Below the pieces are notes generated by a model. That model was not told where the DNA came from and did not search any database. It was given only the letters and a program-made list of their open reading frames with translations. A stretch of DNA of 12,675 nucleotides from JACKLD01 sp049297695 (GTDB lineage Bacteria; Pseudomonadota; Alphaproteobacteria; UBA2136; UBA6156). The translations under genes were made by a program, and so were the position numbers. Location: assembly GCA_049297695.1 (NCBI GenBank), contig JBAQUT010000058.1:1-12675 (forward strand), written 5' to 3'. This document shows positions 1-6,126 of this stretch, in pieces. How positions within the stretch are numbered: position 1 is the first letter of the stretch; the number at the start of each line of letters is the position of its first letter.

Positions 1-221
<221 letters not shown>

Positions 222-318
222 TTTCCTTACACTGCGCAGATTTAAGGCGCGGCAGGAAATACCTTGAGAGTTAACGCTTAGAGTTATTGACGCACAACGC
301 TTGGATTGGGGAGATATC

Positions 319-436
319 TTCCTGGTGACATTGGCGGAGGTTTAAAACCCGTTCCCATTCCGAACACGGCCGTGAAGCCCTCCAGCGGCGATGGTAGTTT
401 TACTTAAGTAACGCGAGAGTAGCTCATTGCCAGGAT
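319..436 (+). rRNA. rrf: 5S ribosomal RNA
   Basis: A complete 5S rRNA. Its two ends pair as helix I (CCTGGTGA at 321-328 with TTGCCAGG at 427-434, with G-U pairs). The inner conserved block CCCGTTCCCATTCCGAACAC (348-367) is the canonical loop B/C region. Length is about 115-118 nt, normal for the molecule. It is followed by a strong terminator at 486-509. Many alphaproteobacterial rRNA operons carry a tRNA-fMet after 5S; none is present here. Confidence 0.96.
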
Positions 437-485
437 TTATCTTCCTGTTTCAAGTGTTGTGAATATCCTATAATTTTTACGATTC

Positions 486-509
486 AACCCGCCGCAAGGC
501 GGGTTTTTT
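486..509 (+). terminator. rRNA operon intrinsic terminator
   Basis: A perfect 8-bp stem AACCCGCC/GGCGGGTT closes a GCAA tetraloop (GNRA class) and runs directly into a T tract. It ends rrn transcription about 50 nt after 5S. The stem has no U tract on the minus-strand side, so it should work only in the + direction, although the convergent gene 514-1212 ends 4 nt away. Confidence 0.9.
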
Positions 510-513
510 GTTG

Positions 514-1212
514 TTAACGGGTAGGTTCGGCGGAGGCAGGGGTTTTGCTGGCTTCGTTCCAAATGGCTTGGCATTTAGGCCATTGAGTGCGGAAATATGC
601 TTTTTGGAGAGGTGTTACAGTTGATGAGAACCATTGGGGAGATACTTGATTGGCTGTCCCTAAATGTTCAAGTATGACGGCGCTACGGCATTTGATATCG
701 TCATAGAAATGCAGCACGACTTTTCCTAATGGGGCGACACGGTAGATATTCCAATTTTCCATAAAGGAATCGAGTTTGATGCTTTTATGAGGTTCTTGGG
801 ATGTGGTGAGGTAAACCCACCCAGGCTCGCTTTTGTCGTAACGCTGCTGGTTTATGGATTGAGGTGGTTTGAGGCATGTATGGAGGGGATGAAGTTCGGG
901 GCGGGCGTGGTAGAAATGGAGGCCATTACGTGTTTCAGGGGATGCTGCCCATTTTATCTGAGCTATGGCGAGCATGATATCTTCGCACAGTGTGTGGGCG
1001 TCTTGGTAAGTCTGGCAGGTATCTGGTGAATATCGATTTTTTAAAATGGGTTTTATTTCTGGGTGGGCTTTGATGATTTCGAGCAAGTCATAGTTAGAGA
1101 TAGAGAGCAAATGACTTAATTTGAGAGTTAACATATGAATAAAATCATTTCTTGAGATGAGGTCAGACGGCTTAGGAGGAGATTGCAATTTAAAAGCTTT
1201 TTGAGATGTCAT
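514..1212 (-). CDS. Hypothetical protein, possible ADP-ribosyltransferase-like core
   Basis: A 232-residue cytoplasmic protein without signal peptide or membrane segment that I cannot place in a named family. Residues 1-95 look helical. Residues about 99-185 carry a pattern reminiscent of Arr-type ADP-ribosyltransferases: FYHARPELHPL (99-109), CLKPP, then WVYLTTS (132-138) and NIYRVAPLGKVV (155-166). In Arr-type enzymes the corresponding H (in YHGT) and Y (in VYLT) line the NAD pocket; here these would be H102 and Y134. That match is pattern recognition only. Base composition is AT-richer than neighbours. It runs tail-to-tail into the rRNA operon. No Shine-Dalgarno precedes the ATG, and a possible promoter lies so close that the mRNA may be leaderless. 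Confidence 0.72.
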   Translation of the reverse strand: MTSQKAFKLQSPPKPSDLISRNDFIHMLTLKLSHLLSISNYDLLEIIKAHPEIKPILKNRYSPDTCQTYQDAHTLCEDIMLAIAQIKWAASPETRNGLHFYHARPELHPLHTCLKPPQSINQQRYDKSEPGWVYLTTSQEPHKSIKLDSFMENWNIYRVAPLGKVVLHFYDDIKCRSAVILEHLGTANQVSPQWFSSTVTPLQKAYFRTQWPKCQAIWNEASKTPASAEPTR

Positions 1213-1218
1213 AATATA

Positions 1219-1246
1219 AAGATAGGTGCAACTAGATATTTTTCAA
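1219..1246 (-). promoter_or_regulatory. Candidate promoter of the 514-1212 gene
   Basis: Read on the minus strand: TTGAAA (1241-1246), a 16-bp spacer, TATCTT (1219-1224). The start codon begins 6 nt after the -10 box, where the transcription start would be expected, so translation would be leaderless. This fits with the absence of a Shine-Dalgarno. The match is moderate in AT-rich DNA and could be chance. Confidence 0.3.
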
Positions 1247-1313
1247 GGATATTTAAGACTTTTGTAAGGTCTTTTTATAGGTTATGCTTTATCCAAACAA
1301 CAAGGAGCACTCT

Positions 1314-2015
1314 ATGAAGCAAGATCATATCAGTATTATCGTTGCGGGGCTTTTAGCCATTGGGGCGGCGTGGGTGTTGGGCAGCCAGATTGCCAGCATT
1401 AAGAACGCTGACCGTACCGTGACCGTGCGTGGGGCGGCGGAAGTGCCCGTGGTGGCCGATATTGCGACGTGGAATTTGGGGCTTTCGGCCAGCGGGAATG
1501 ACTTGAAGCTGGTGCAAGGCGAGCTGAACGGTAGCCTGAAGACCGTACGGGCGTTTTTGGAGGGGCAGGGCATACCGAGTGCGGATGTGGAGCCACAAAA
1601 CGTTTCGGTGAGCGATGCGCAGGCCAACCAATACAACCAGAACACGGGTGGGCCTCGGTTTACCATTTCCGGCGGGTTGGTGGTGCGCACGGGAGCATTG
1701 GAGGCTTTGGGTAAGGCCAAAAATGCCTTGGGCGACTTGGTGGCTAAGGGCGTGATTTTAACCAACAGCTGGGGTCCCAACTATGCCTTTACCAAGTTGA
1801 ATGATTACAAGCCTCAACTGATTAGCCAAGCTACTGCCGAGGCCCGCAAAGCTGCCGAGCAGTTTGCCAAGGACAGTGGGGCTGATGTGGGGGGCATCCG
1901 CCGTGCACGTCAGGGCAGCGTGGAGGTGTTGGGGCGTGATGGATTTGCGGGTGAGGCCGAGCAAGTGAACAAGGTTCTGCGCGTGGTGACGACCGTGGAT
2001 TACGAGGTGATGTAG
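1314..2015 (+). CDS. SIMPL domain-containing protein (DUF541), membrane-anchored
   Basis: A 233-residue member of the SIMPL/DUF541 family (YggE, BP26 relatives), periplasmic or outer-surface proteins whose biochemical role is poorly defined. Residues 7-24 form one hydrophobic segment without an obvious cleavage site, so the protein is probably anchored in the inner membrane with the SIMPL domain (about 34-233) in the periplasm. Family signs are TVTVRGAAEVPVVADIATWN near the start of the domain, the DVEPQNVSVS segment, and the terminal beta strands ending VVTTVDYEVM. The start at 1314 is preferred over an in-frame ATG at 1284 because AAGGAG (1302-1307) sits 6 nt before it. A second SIMPL gene follows 83 bp downstream and is probably co-transcribed. 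Confidence 0.9.
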   Translation: MKQDHISIIVAGLLAIGAAWVLGSQIASIKNADRTVTVRGAAEVPVVADIATWNLGLSASGNDLKLVQGELNGSLKTVRAFLEGQGIPSADVEPQNVSVSDAQANQYNQNTGGPRFTISGGLVVRTGALEALGKAKNALGDLVAKGVILTNSWGPNYAFTKLNDYKPQLISQATAEARKAAEQFAKDSGADVGGIRRARQGSVEVLGRDGFAGEAEQVNKVLRVVTTVDYEVM

Positions 2016-2034
2016 GTTTGTTGTAATGATGCCT

Positions 2035-2088
2035 CTTGTGTGCGCGAGATGGCCACGCTACGCTCGCCATGACGAATAACAACACAAG
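2035..2088 (+). repeat. REP-like palindromic element between the SIMPL genes
   Basis: The core is ATGGC (2049-2053), loop CACGCTACGCTC, GCCAT (2066-2070), flanked by CGAG and GACG. This resembles the dispersed intergenic palindromes of the CGTCATTGCGAGG...GCAATC style found in many bacteria. An outer 7-bp stem CTTGTGT (2035-2041)/ACACAAG (2082-2088) encloses it, and its right arm overlaps the start of the Shine-Dalgarno AAGGAGA (2086-2092) of the next gene. The element could therefore shape the mRNA between the two genes. Only one copy is visible here. Confidence 0.6.
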
Positions 2089-2098
2089 GAGAACCACC

Positions 2099-2878
2099 AT
2101 GCGTACGTTGATGTTATCCACCGCCCTTTTGGCCGGAAGTTTTGTGGGGGCGTTGGCCCTTCAGCCGAATGTGGTGGCCGAGGATGGTGCCCAAACAGCG
2201 TATATGCGCACGGTGACCGTGATGAACTTGGATGCCGAGGCCCGCCGCGTGGTAAGCCAAGACCGCGTGCAGGTGACGTTGAATATCTCCCGCGATGGTA
2301 AAACCGCCATGGAAGCCCAAAGCAAGGTGAACGACAAAATGCGCGAGGCCTTGGCGTTGGCCAAAGCCAGCAGCGGCGTGAAGGCCAGCACGGGGTATTA
2401 CAACGCCTACAAGCAATACCCGCCCGAGCCCGGCCCCAAGCCGTTGAGCCAAGAACAGCGGGAAAAACAAGCCTATTGGACGGCCCAGCAAACGCTGGTG
2501 TTGGACGGGGCGGATAAGGACACTGTTTTGAAGTTATCCGGCGCCATGCAAGGTATGGATTTTGCCATGCAGGGCATGAATTTCTACTTAAGCCGCGAGG
2601 CCAGCGACAAGCTGAAGGATGAGCTGTTGGCCGAGGCCCTGAGCACCGTAAAAGCCCGCGCGCAAAAGGTGGCGGGGTTGATGAACCTGCCCAACGTGCG
2701 GTTTGCGAGCATCAGCTTGGGCGGCGGCGGGCCGGTGTATCCTCATGTGATGGTGAAACGGGGCGGGCCTGAAATGATGATGGCCAGCGCCGATGCCGCT
2801 ATGCCTGCCCCCGAAGGCCAGGAGGGCGAGAGCGAAGTGACCCTCAATGTGAATGTTGAGGTGCATTTGAGCAGGTAG
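2099..2878 (+). CDS. SIMPL domain-containing protein (DUF541), exported
   Basis: A 259-residue paralogue of the preceding gene. The N-terminus MRTLMLSTALLAGSFVGALA is a typical Sec signal peptide with likely cleavage after ALA (about residue 21), so this copy should be soluble in the periplasm or outer-membrane associated. The SIMPL domain follows: strands RVQVTLNISRDGKTAMEAQ and helix KVNDKMREALALAKA, a proline-rich connector (YPPEPGPKP), AYWTAQQTLVLDG, then SREASDKLKDELLAEAL and the closing beta strand EVTLNVNVEVHL. Residues about 210-240 are rich in Gly, Met and Ala and look flexible. The start at 2099 is fixed by AAGGAGA 6 nt upstream; the longer reading from 2036 would translate through the palindromic repeat and is rejected. 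Confidence 0.88.
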   Translation: MRTLMLSTALLAGSFVGALALQPNVVAEDGAQTAYMRTVTVMNLDAEARRVVSQDRVQVTLNISRDGKTAMEAQSKVNDKMREALALAKASSGVKASTGYYNAYKQYPPEPGPKPLSQEQREKQAYWTAQQTLVLDGADKDTVLKLSGAMQGMDFAMQGMNFYLSREASDKLKDELLAEALSTVKARAQKVAGLMNLPNVRFASISLGGGGPVYPHVMVKRGGPEMMMASADAAMPAPEGQEGESEVTLNVNVEVHLSR

Positions 2879-2917
2879 GGGGTTGAAATTGGGAAGCTGT
2901 AACTCTATCTAACCCCT

Positions 2918-4447
2918 ATGGATGCTGTTTTAGCTTTTAAGGGAGGTTCTCCTTCGCGTTGGGGACATTATGCATATTCAGCTCTTGCCCAAGAAATTAA
3001 TAAATTGGACGATGATATGTATCGTTCACTGAATATTGGTGGGCAGGCCATTTCTTTCATGGTCATAGGTTCTGAGAAGATTCGTGGGGAAGATGGTTAC
3101 CTTGTTGACTATGATGGATTATTGGAAACTCCGATTGGTAATATTAAACGTTCTTCAGGTCAGGAATTGAGAAGAGGTTTCTTGGAGCTTGCCGATTTAG
3201 ATAAATCTATTAGCCAAGCTTCTACAGTGCTCATCCGTAACGAGATGGATTATTTGCGGTTTATTCAACCTAACGAGTCTCCAATTTTATTTAAAAAACC
3301 GGGGTCTTTCAAACCGGAATCTATCTTGCTGCCTAAAAATGAAAGTTTTATGGCTATTGTGGCATTGGATAGGCTTATGCAAGTACATCCAGATATGTTT
3401 TTGAAGCCTTGTTCCAAGGAAGAAATAATTTATGCCTTGCGCGAGAATACCCCCCCTATAGCTTTGGCAACATTTTCTGGAAACAATAAGGATGTTTGCC
3501 GCGCTTTTTTACAATCTAAAATATTGAAGGGACTTGGTTTCTCATGCTCCGTTTATGTAGAGAAGGCTGGCTATACGAGCCCATGTGATATTTTGGCGGA
3601 TTATCAGAATGTCCAGAGAGTTTTGCGGGTAATGAAGCAGGTTTGCCCTGATTTATTCGTAAAAAATTTTCCAAGCTCGATTGAACCTACTCAGACTGCT
3701 ACGGCGGTTGCTGTGGTTGGAGATGAGGTGTTGCCGCAGGTTGTTCAACCTGTTGTGGTGGATATTATTCCTGAATTGGAAAGTAATAAAGGTGAGGTAG
3801 AACGTGTCGAAGCCGTTGATGTAGAACCTCATATTCCTCTCAATCAACGCAAAAAACATCAGCGTGGGACGGTAGATACGCGGTGGGACGAGGTTGACCC
3901 GAACAAAATTGCAGATGAAGTGTTAAGTTTGTTCTTCACAGTTCAGTATTATGATGGCGTTCCGCCGGAATTGCCTGAGGTTCGTCGGGTTGGTTTGGGT
4001 ACACCACGTGCTGCGGGTGGTTCGACAAGTTTGAGCAATGGGGCGCGTTCGTCTTCCATACGTCCGCGTAACGAGGTGGGTGGAACCGTAGCGGTTATGA
4101 GGAAAATTGATTTTGATTACACCGTAAACCGTGTGCGCCACGCAGCCCGTTGGATACGGAAGATTGAAGGGCGGCCAACAGGCCATAAGCTGCCGCACCG
4201 TACGCAGCTTGAGATGAAAAACTGGCACCATGTGGCAGGGTATGTATTGCAGGCACGGGCCGTAGACGTAACCTTCCCTCTTCGACAAGATCAAGATGGA
4301 AACACCTTGGTTTTGACCGCGTTTCCTTCGCCGTGGATGGAGATTTTACCCAACATTGACGCCGCAGCGGATTTTGCGACTCCGAAAGACCCTCTTTTCC
4401 TTCAGGGAGAGGTGTTGCATGACGAAGATTACGAGCCTGCCAAGTAA
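2918..4447 (+). CDS. Hypothetical protein, 509 residues, unrecognised
   Basis: A large soluble protein I do not recognise; no signal peptide or membrane segment. The N-terminal part (about 1-245) is AT-rich in codon use and contains a short internal similarity: residues near 153-163 (LDRLMQVHPDMF) resemble those near 236-247 (LRVMKQVCPDLF), which may be a duplicated helical motif. Residues about 255-320 are a low-complexity Val/Glu/Pro linker. The rest (about 320-509) is GC-richer, basic and contains several Trp. The ATG at 2918 is the first possible start after an in-frame stop at 2900, but it lacks a clear Shine-Dalgarno and sits at the foot of a hairpin that begins at the stop of the previous gene. 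It ends right before a strong terminator. Confidence 0.75.
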   Translation: MDAVLAFKGGSPSRWGHYAYSALAQEINKLDDDMYRSLNIGGQAISFMVIGSEKIRGEDGYLVDYDGLLETPIGNIKRSSGQELRRGFLELADLDKSISQASTVLIRNEMDYLRFIQPNESPILFKKPGSFKPESILLPKNESFMAIVALDRLMQVHPDMFLKPCSKEEIIYALRENTPPIALATFSGNNKDVCRAFLQSKILKGLGFSCSVYVEKAGYTSPCDILADYQNVQRVLRVMKQVCPDLFVKNFPSSIEPTQTATAVAVVGDEVLPQVVQPVVVDIIPELESNKGEVERVEAVDVEPHIPLNQRKKHQRGTVDTRWDEVDPNKIADEVLSLFFTVQYYDGVPPELPEVRRVGLGTPRAAGGSTSLSNGARSSSIRPRNEVGGTVAVMRKIDFDYTVNRVRHAARWIRKIEGRPTGHKLPHRTQLEMKNWHHVAGYVLQARAVDVTFPLRQDQDGNTLVLTAFPSPWMEILPNIDAAADFATPKDPLFLQGEVLHDEDYEPAK

Positions 4448-4448
4448 C

Positions 4449-4475
4449 AAAAAACCCCGCCAGGCGGGGTTTTTT
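4449..4475. terminator. Bidirectional intrinsic terminator between convergent genes
   Basis: AAAAAA (4449-4454), stem CCCCGC/GCGGGG with loop CAG (extendable to 7 bp with a single-base gap), and TTTTTT (4470-4475). The A and T runs on both sides let it work in either direction, ending the 509-residue gene on + and the cold-shock gene on -. Confidence 0.9.
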
Positions 4476-4495
4476 GCAAACATAGACGGTTGGGC

Positions 4496-4720
4496 TTAGC
4501 CAACGATCTTGATGTTTTGGGCAGCCATTTTACCGCGGCGGTCGGCTTCCAGGGTGAAGGTCACCTTGGTGCCATCGGGCAGGTTGCGGATGCCGGCGGC
4601 TTCCAGAGCCGTGATGTGCACGAACACGTCGGCGCCACCTTCGGCGGGTTGGATGAACCCGAAACCTTTTTGAGTGTTAAACCATTTAACAGTACCGTTA
4701 CGTACTTGAGCGTCAGTCAT
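4496..4720 (-). CDS. cspA: Cold-shock protein, CspA family
   Basis: A 74-residue single cold-shock domain (OB fold), an RNA and single-stranded DNA chaperone in the cytoplasm. Both RNA-binding motifs are intact: RNP1 as KGFGFIQP (18-25) and RNP2 as VFVHITAL (32-39), with the leading GTVKWFNTQKGFGF block. The length is standard for the family. The start at 4720 is the family start. No good Shine-Dalgarno is visible, but a leader of about 115 nt precedes it, as in cold-inducible csp genes. Whether this copy is cold-inducible cannot be told from sequence, and the symbol denotes the family rather than orthology. Confidence 0.95.
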   Translation of the reverse strand: MTDAQVRNGTVKWFNTQKGFGFIQPAEGGADVFVHITALEAAGIRNLPDGTKVTFTLEADRRGKMAAQNIKIVG

Positions 4721-4836
4721 TGTGAGAGTCCAGTCTATTTAAGTTTACCCGTAAAACCCGCGCCCACCATGGCCGCAAACTTCAGGTAGCATTCGGGTGG
4801 GTGGGGCGCCTTGCGGTGCCAACTTAACCAAATGTG
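4721..4836 (-). promoter_or_regulatory. Long 5' leader of the cold-shock gene
   Basis: About 115 nt lie between the inferred transcription start (near 4836) and the csp ATG. On the transcript, TTAAGTT near the 5' end (from 4821-4827) can pair with AACTTAA close to the start codon (from 4739-4745), enclosing a GC-rich interior that includes a GGCACC-GCAA-GGCGCC hairpin with one mismatch. This is the layout of a temperature-responsive csp leader, but no specific switch can be shown by eye. Confidence 0.45.
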
Positions 4837-4841
4837 CCTGT

Positions 4842-4870
4842 TTATTATGCTATTTTTGGAGGGTTGTCAA
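4842..4870 (-). promoter_or_regulatory. Sigma-70-type promoter of the cold-shock gene
   Basis: On the minus strand a perfect -35 TTGACA (4865-4870) is followed by TAATAA at 17 bp (4842-4847) or the closer match CATAAT at 15 bp (4844-4849). The spacer is AT-rich (AAAAATAG). It is the best promoter match in this gap and lies correctly for the gene. Confidence 0.65.
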
Positions 4871-4881
4871 GGGGATAAAAC

Positions 4882-4912
4882 GGTATGTTGGTATGTTCGA
4901 TGGTGGTATGTT
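4882..4912. repeat. Three direct copies of GGTATGTT upstream of the csp promoter
   Basis: GGTATGTT occurs at 4882-4889, 4890-4897 and 4905-4912; the first two abut and the third starts 15 bp after the second. The array begins 12 bp upstream of the csp -35 box and ends 17 bp before the hemF stop codon. Exact repetition in a gap of about 60 bp suggests a protein-binding site, but no function is known. Confidence 0.6.
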
Positions 4913-4929
4913 TGTAAAGAAAGGCTTGT

Positions 4930-5781
4930 TTACCATGCCGCTTCGGGGGGGAGGGACATGAGGATGGCCTCCACGTTGCCGCCGCTTTGAAGGCCGAAGC
5001 GGGTGCCCCTGTCGTACATCAGGTTAAACTCGGCGTAGCGGCCGCGTTTCAGCTTTTGGGCGTGCTTGTCGGCTTCGGTGAAAGGCTCGGCCTTGCGTTT
5101 GGCCACAAGGGGCACAAAGGCATCCAAAAACGCCTGCCCGACGTTTTGGACGAAGGTGAAATCGGCCTCGGGGTTGCCGCTGTCCAGATAGTCGAAAAAG
5201 ATGCCACCAACGCCTCGGGCTTCGTTCCGGTGGGGGATGAAGAAGTATTCATCGCACCATGTTTTATATTCAGCGTAACTGCCGGGGCGGTTGGATTCGC
5301 AGGGTTTGGCGAGTTCGGTGTGAAAATGGGCGGTGTCTTCGGGGAACACGAGGGTGGGGGTGAGATCAGCCCCGCCGCCAAACCAGCCTTTGCTGGTTTC
5401 AATCCGCCGCACATTCATGTGCACGCTGGGGCATTTGGGGTTGGCCATGTGGGCAACTAAGCTTACGCCGCAAGCCCAGAAATGGCCGTTGCTTTCCAGC
5501 GCGCCGGGGATTTCCTTCGCAAAATGGGGGGGGAAGGTGCCGTGGACGCAGGAGAAGTTGACGCCCACTTTTTCAAACACCGCGTTGGGACCAGTGCCTG
5601 CGCGCATGAGGGCTGTGATTCCGCCGCCTTGCATGGCCTCGTGAGGCTGTTTGCTCCACGGGGTGCGGGTGAAGGTGGCGCCGGAGGTTTCTTGGCCTTC
5701 AAACGCCGTGATGATGCGGGTTTGGAGGCTGCGCATGAAGGTTTCGACGTGGGGTTTGAGGGAGGGGGTGGGAGTATCCAT
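4930..5781 (-). CDS. hemF: Oxygen-dependent coproporphyrinogen III oxidase
   Basis: HemF catalyses the oxidative decarboxylation of coproporphyrinogen III to protoporphyrinogen IX with O2, late in haem synthesis, as a cytoplasmic homodimer. The 283-residue product carries the family landmarks in order: FEKVGVNFSCVHG, SLVAHMANPKCPSVHMNVR, WFGGGADLTP, KTWCDEYFFIPHRNEARG, GVGGIFFDYL, and the C-terminal RGRYAEFNLMYDRGTRFGL followed by QSGGNVEAILMSLPP. It stops straight after the conserved W, about 25 residues shorter than E. coli HemF (299 aa), an ending I believe is normal in alphaproteobacteria. No Shine-Dalgarno is evident at the ATG. It is divergent from the two-gene cassette at 5901, and both would share the palindrome at 5850-5863. 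Confidence 0.97.
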   Translation of the reverse strand: MDTPTPSLKPHVETFMRSLQTRIITAFEGQETSGATFTRTPWSKQPHEAMQGGGITALMRAGTGPNAVFEKVGVNFSCVHGTFPPHFAKEIPGALESNGHFWACGVSLVAHMANPKCPSVHMNVRRIETSKGWFGGGADLTPTLVFPEDTAHFHTELAKPCESNRPGSYAEYKTWCDEYFFIPHRNEARGVGGIFFDYLDSGNPEADFTFVQNVGQAFLDAFVPLVAKRKAEPFTEADKHAQKLKRGRYAEFNLMYDRGTRFGLQSGGNVEAILMSLPPEAAW

Positions 5782-5849
5782 GGCATGTTATACGCGGGGA
5801 GGGGGGCGGTTGTCATGATGAATGTCAAAAAAACATAGGGTGAATCTGT

Positions 5850-5877
5850 CTTGATACATCAAGATAGGACGTATAGA
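5850..5877 (+). promoter_or_regulatory. Palindromic operator overlapping promoter of the RHH/Doc-like cassette
   Basis: CTTGATACATCAAG (5850-5863) is a perfect 14-bp palindrome (CTTGAT-AC-ATCAAG). It overlaps a candidate -35 TTGATA (5851-5856), followed at 15 bp by TATAGA (5872-5877). The position is what is expected for autoregulation by a ribbon-helix-helix antitoxin. The minus-strand reading also offers a -35-like TTGATG for hemF. It resembles an FNR box but has a 2-bp instead of 4-bp centre. Confidence 0.55.
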
Positions 5878-5900
5878 TTTATGAAAAGGAAGTAATTGCA

Positions 5901-6125
5901 ATGTTAAAAAAGTTTGCAACCCAAGTGGATGCCAAGGTGTTGGAGGAATTGCGCTTGATGGCCCACGCCCAAGGGCGGCAGGTGCAGGCCGTGTTGGGAG
6001 AAGCCTTGGTGGATTATTTGGCGCAGATAAAACAGGGGCAGGTACGACCTGCGGTGTTGAACGGGTTTCAGCGCAGCACGGTGGAGTTTGGCGAGGTGTA
6101 TAAGGCTTTGGTAGGGGGTAAATAA
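5901..6125 (+). CDS. Ribbon-helix-helix protein, putative antitoxin
   Basis: A 74-residue protein with the ribbon-helix-helix layout: beta strand KKFATQV (3-9), helix A VLEELRLMAHAQG, helix B VQAVLGEALVDYLAQI, then a C-terminal tail (43-74) of the kind that binds a toxin. RHH dimers bind palindromic operators, and one sits 37 bp upstream. AAAAGGAAG (5884-5892) is a good Shine-Dalgarno 8 nt before the ATG. The next gene starts 1 nt after its stop, so the two are translationally coupled. The antitoxin role is inferred from architecture and context. Confidence 0.82.
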   Translation: MLKKFATQVDAKVLEELRLMAHAQGRQVQAVLGEALVDYLAQIKQGQVRPAVLNGFQRSTVEFGEVYKALVGGK

Positions 6126-6126
6126 C

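Noticed and set aside
1284..1313. Longer N-terminus for the first SIMPL protein
   Set aside because: It lacks a Shine-Dalgarno, while the ATG at 1314 has AAGGAG at correct spacing and begins directly before the membrane segment.
2036..2098. Longer N-terminus for the second SIMPL protein
   Set aside because: It would translate the REP-like repeat and bury the signal peptide; the ATG at 2099 has a good ribosome site.
4987..5838. Several + strand frames opposite hemF
   Set aside because: Antisense shadows of a high-GC gene; hemF has all the family motifs.
5850..5863. FNR box (TTGATNNNNATCAA) upstream of hemF
   Set aside because: The half sites TTGAT and ATCAA are present but separated by 2 bp, not 4, so the geometry is wrong for FNR/CRP dimers.
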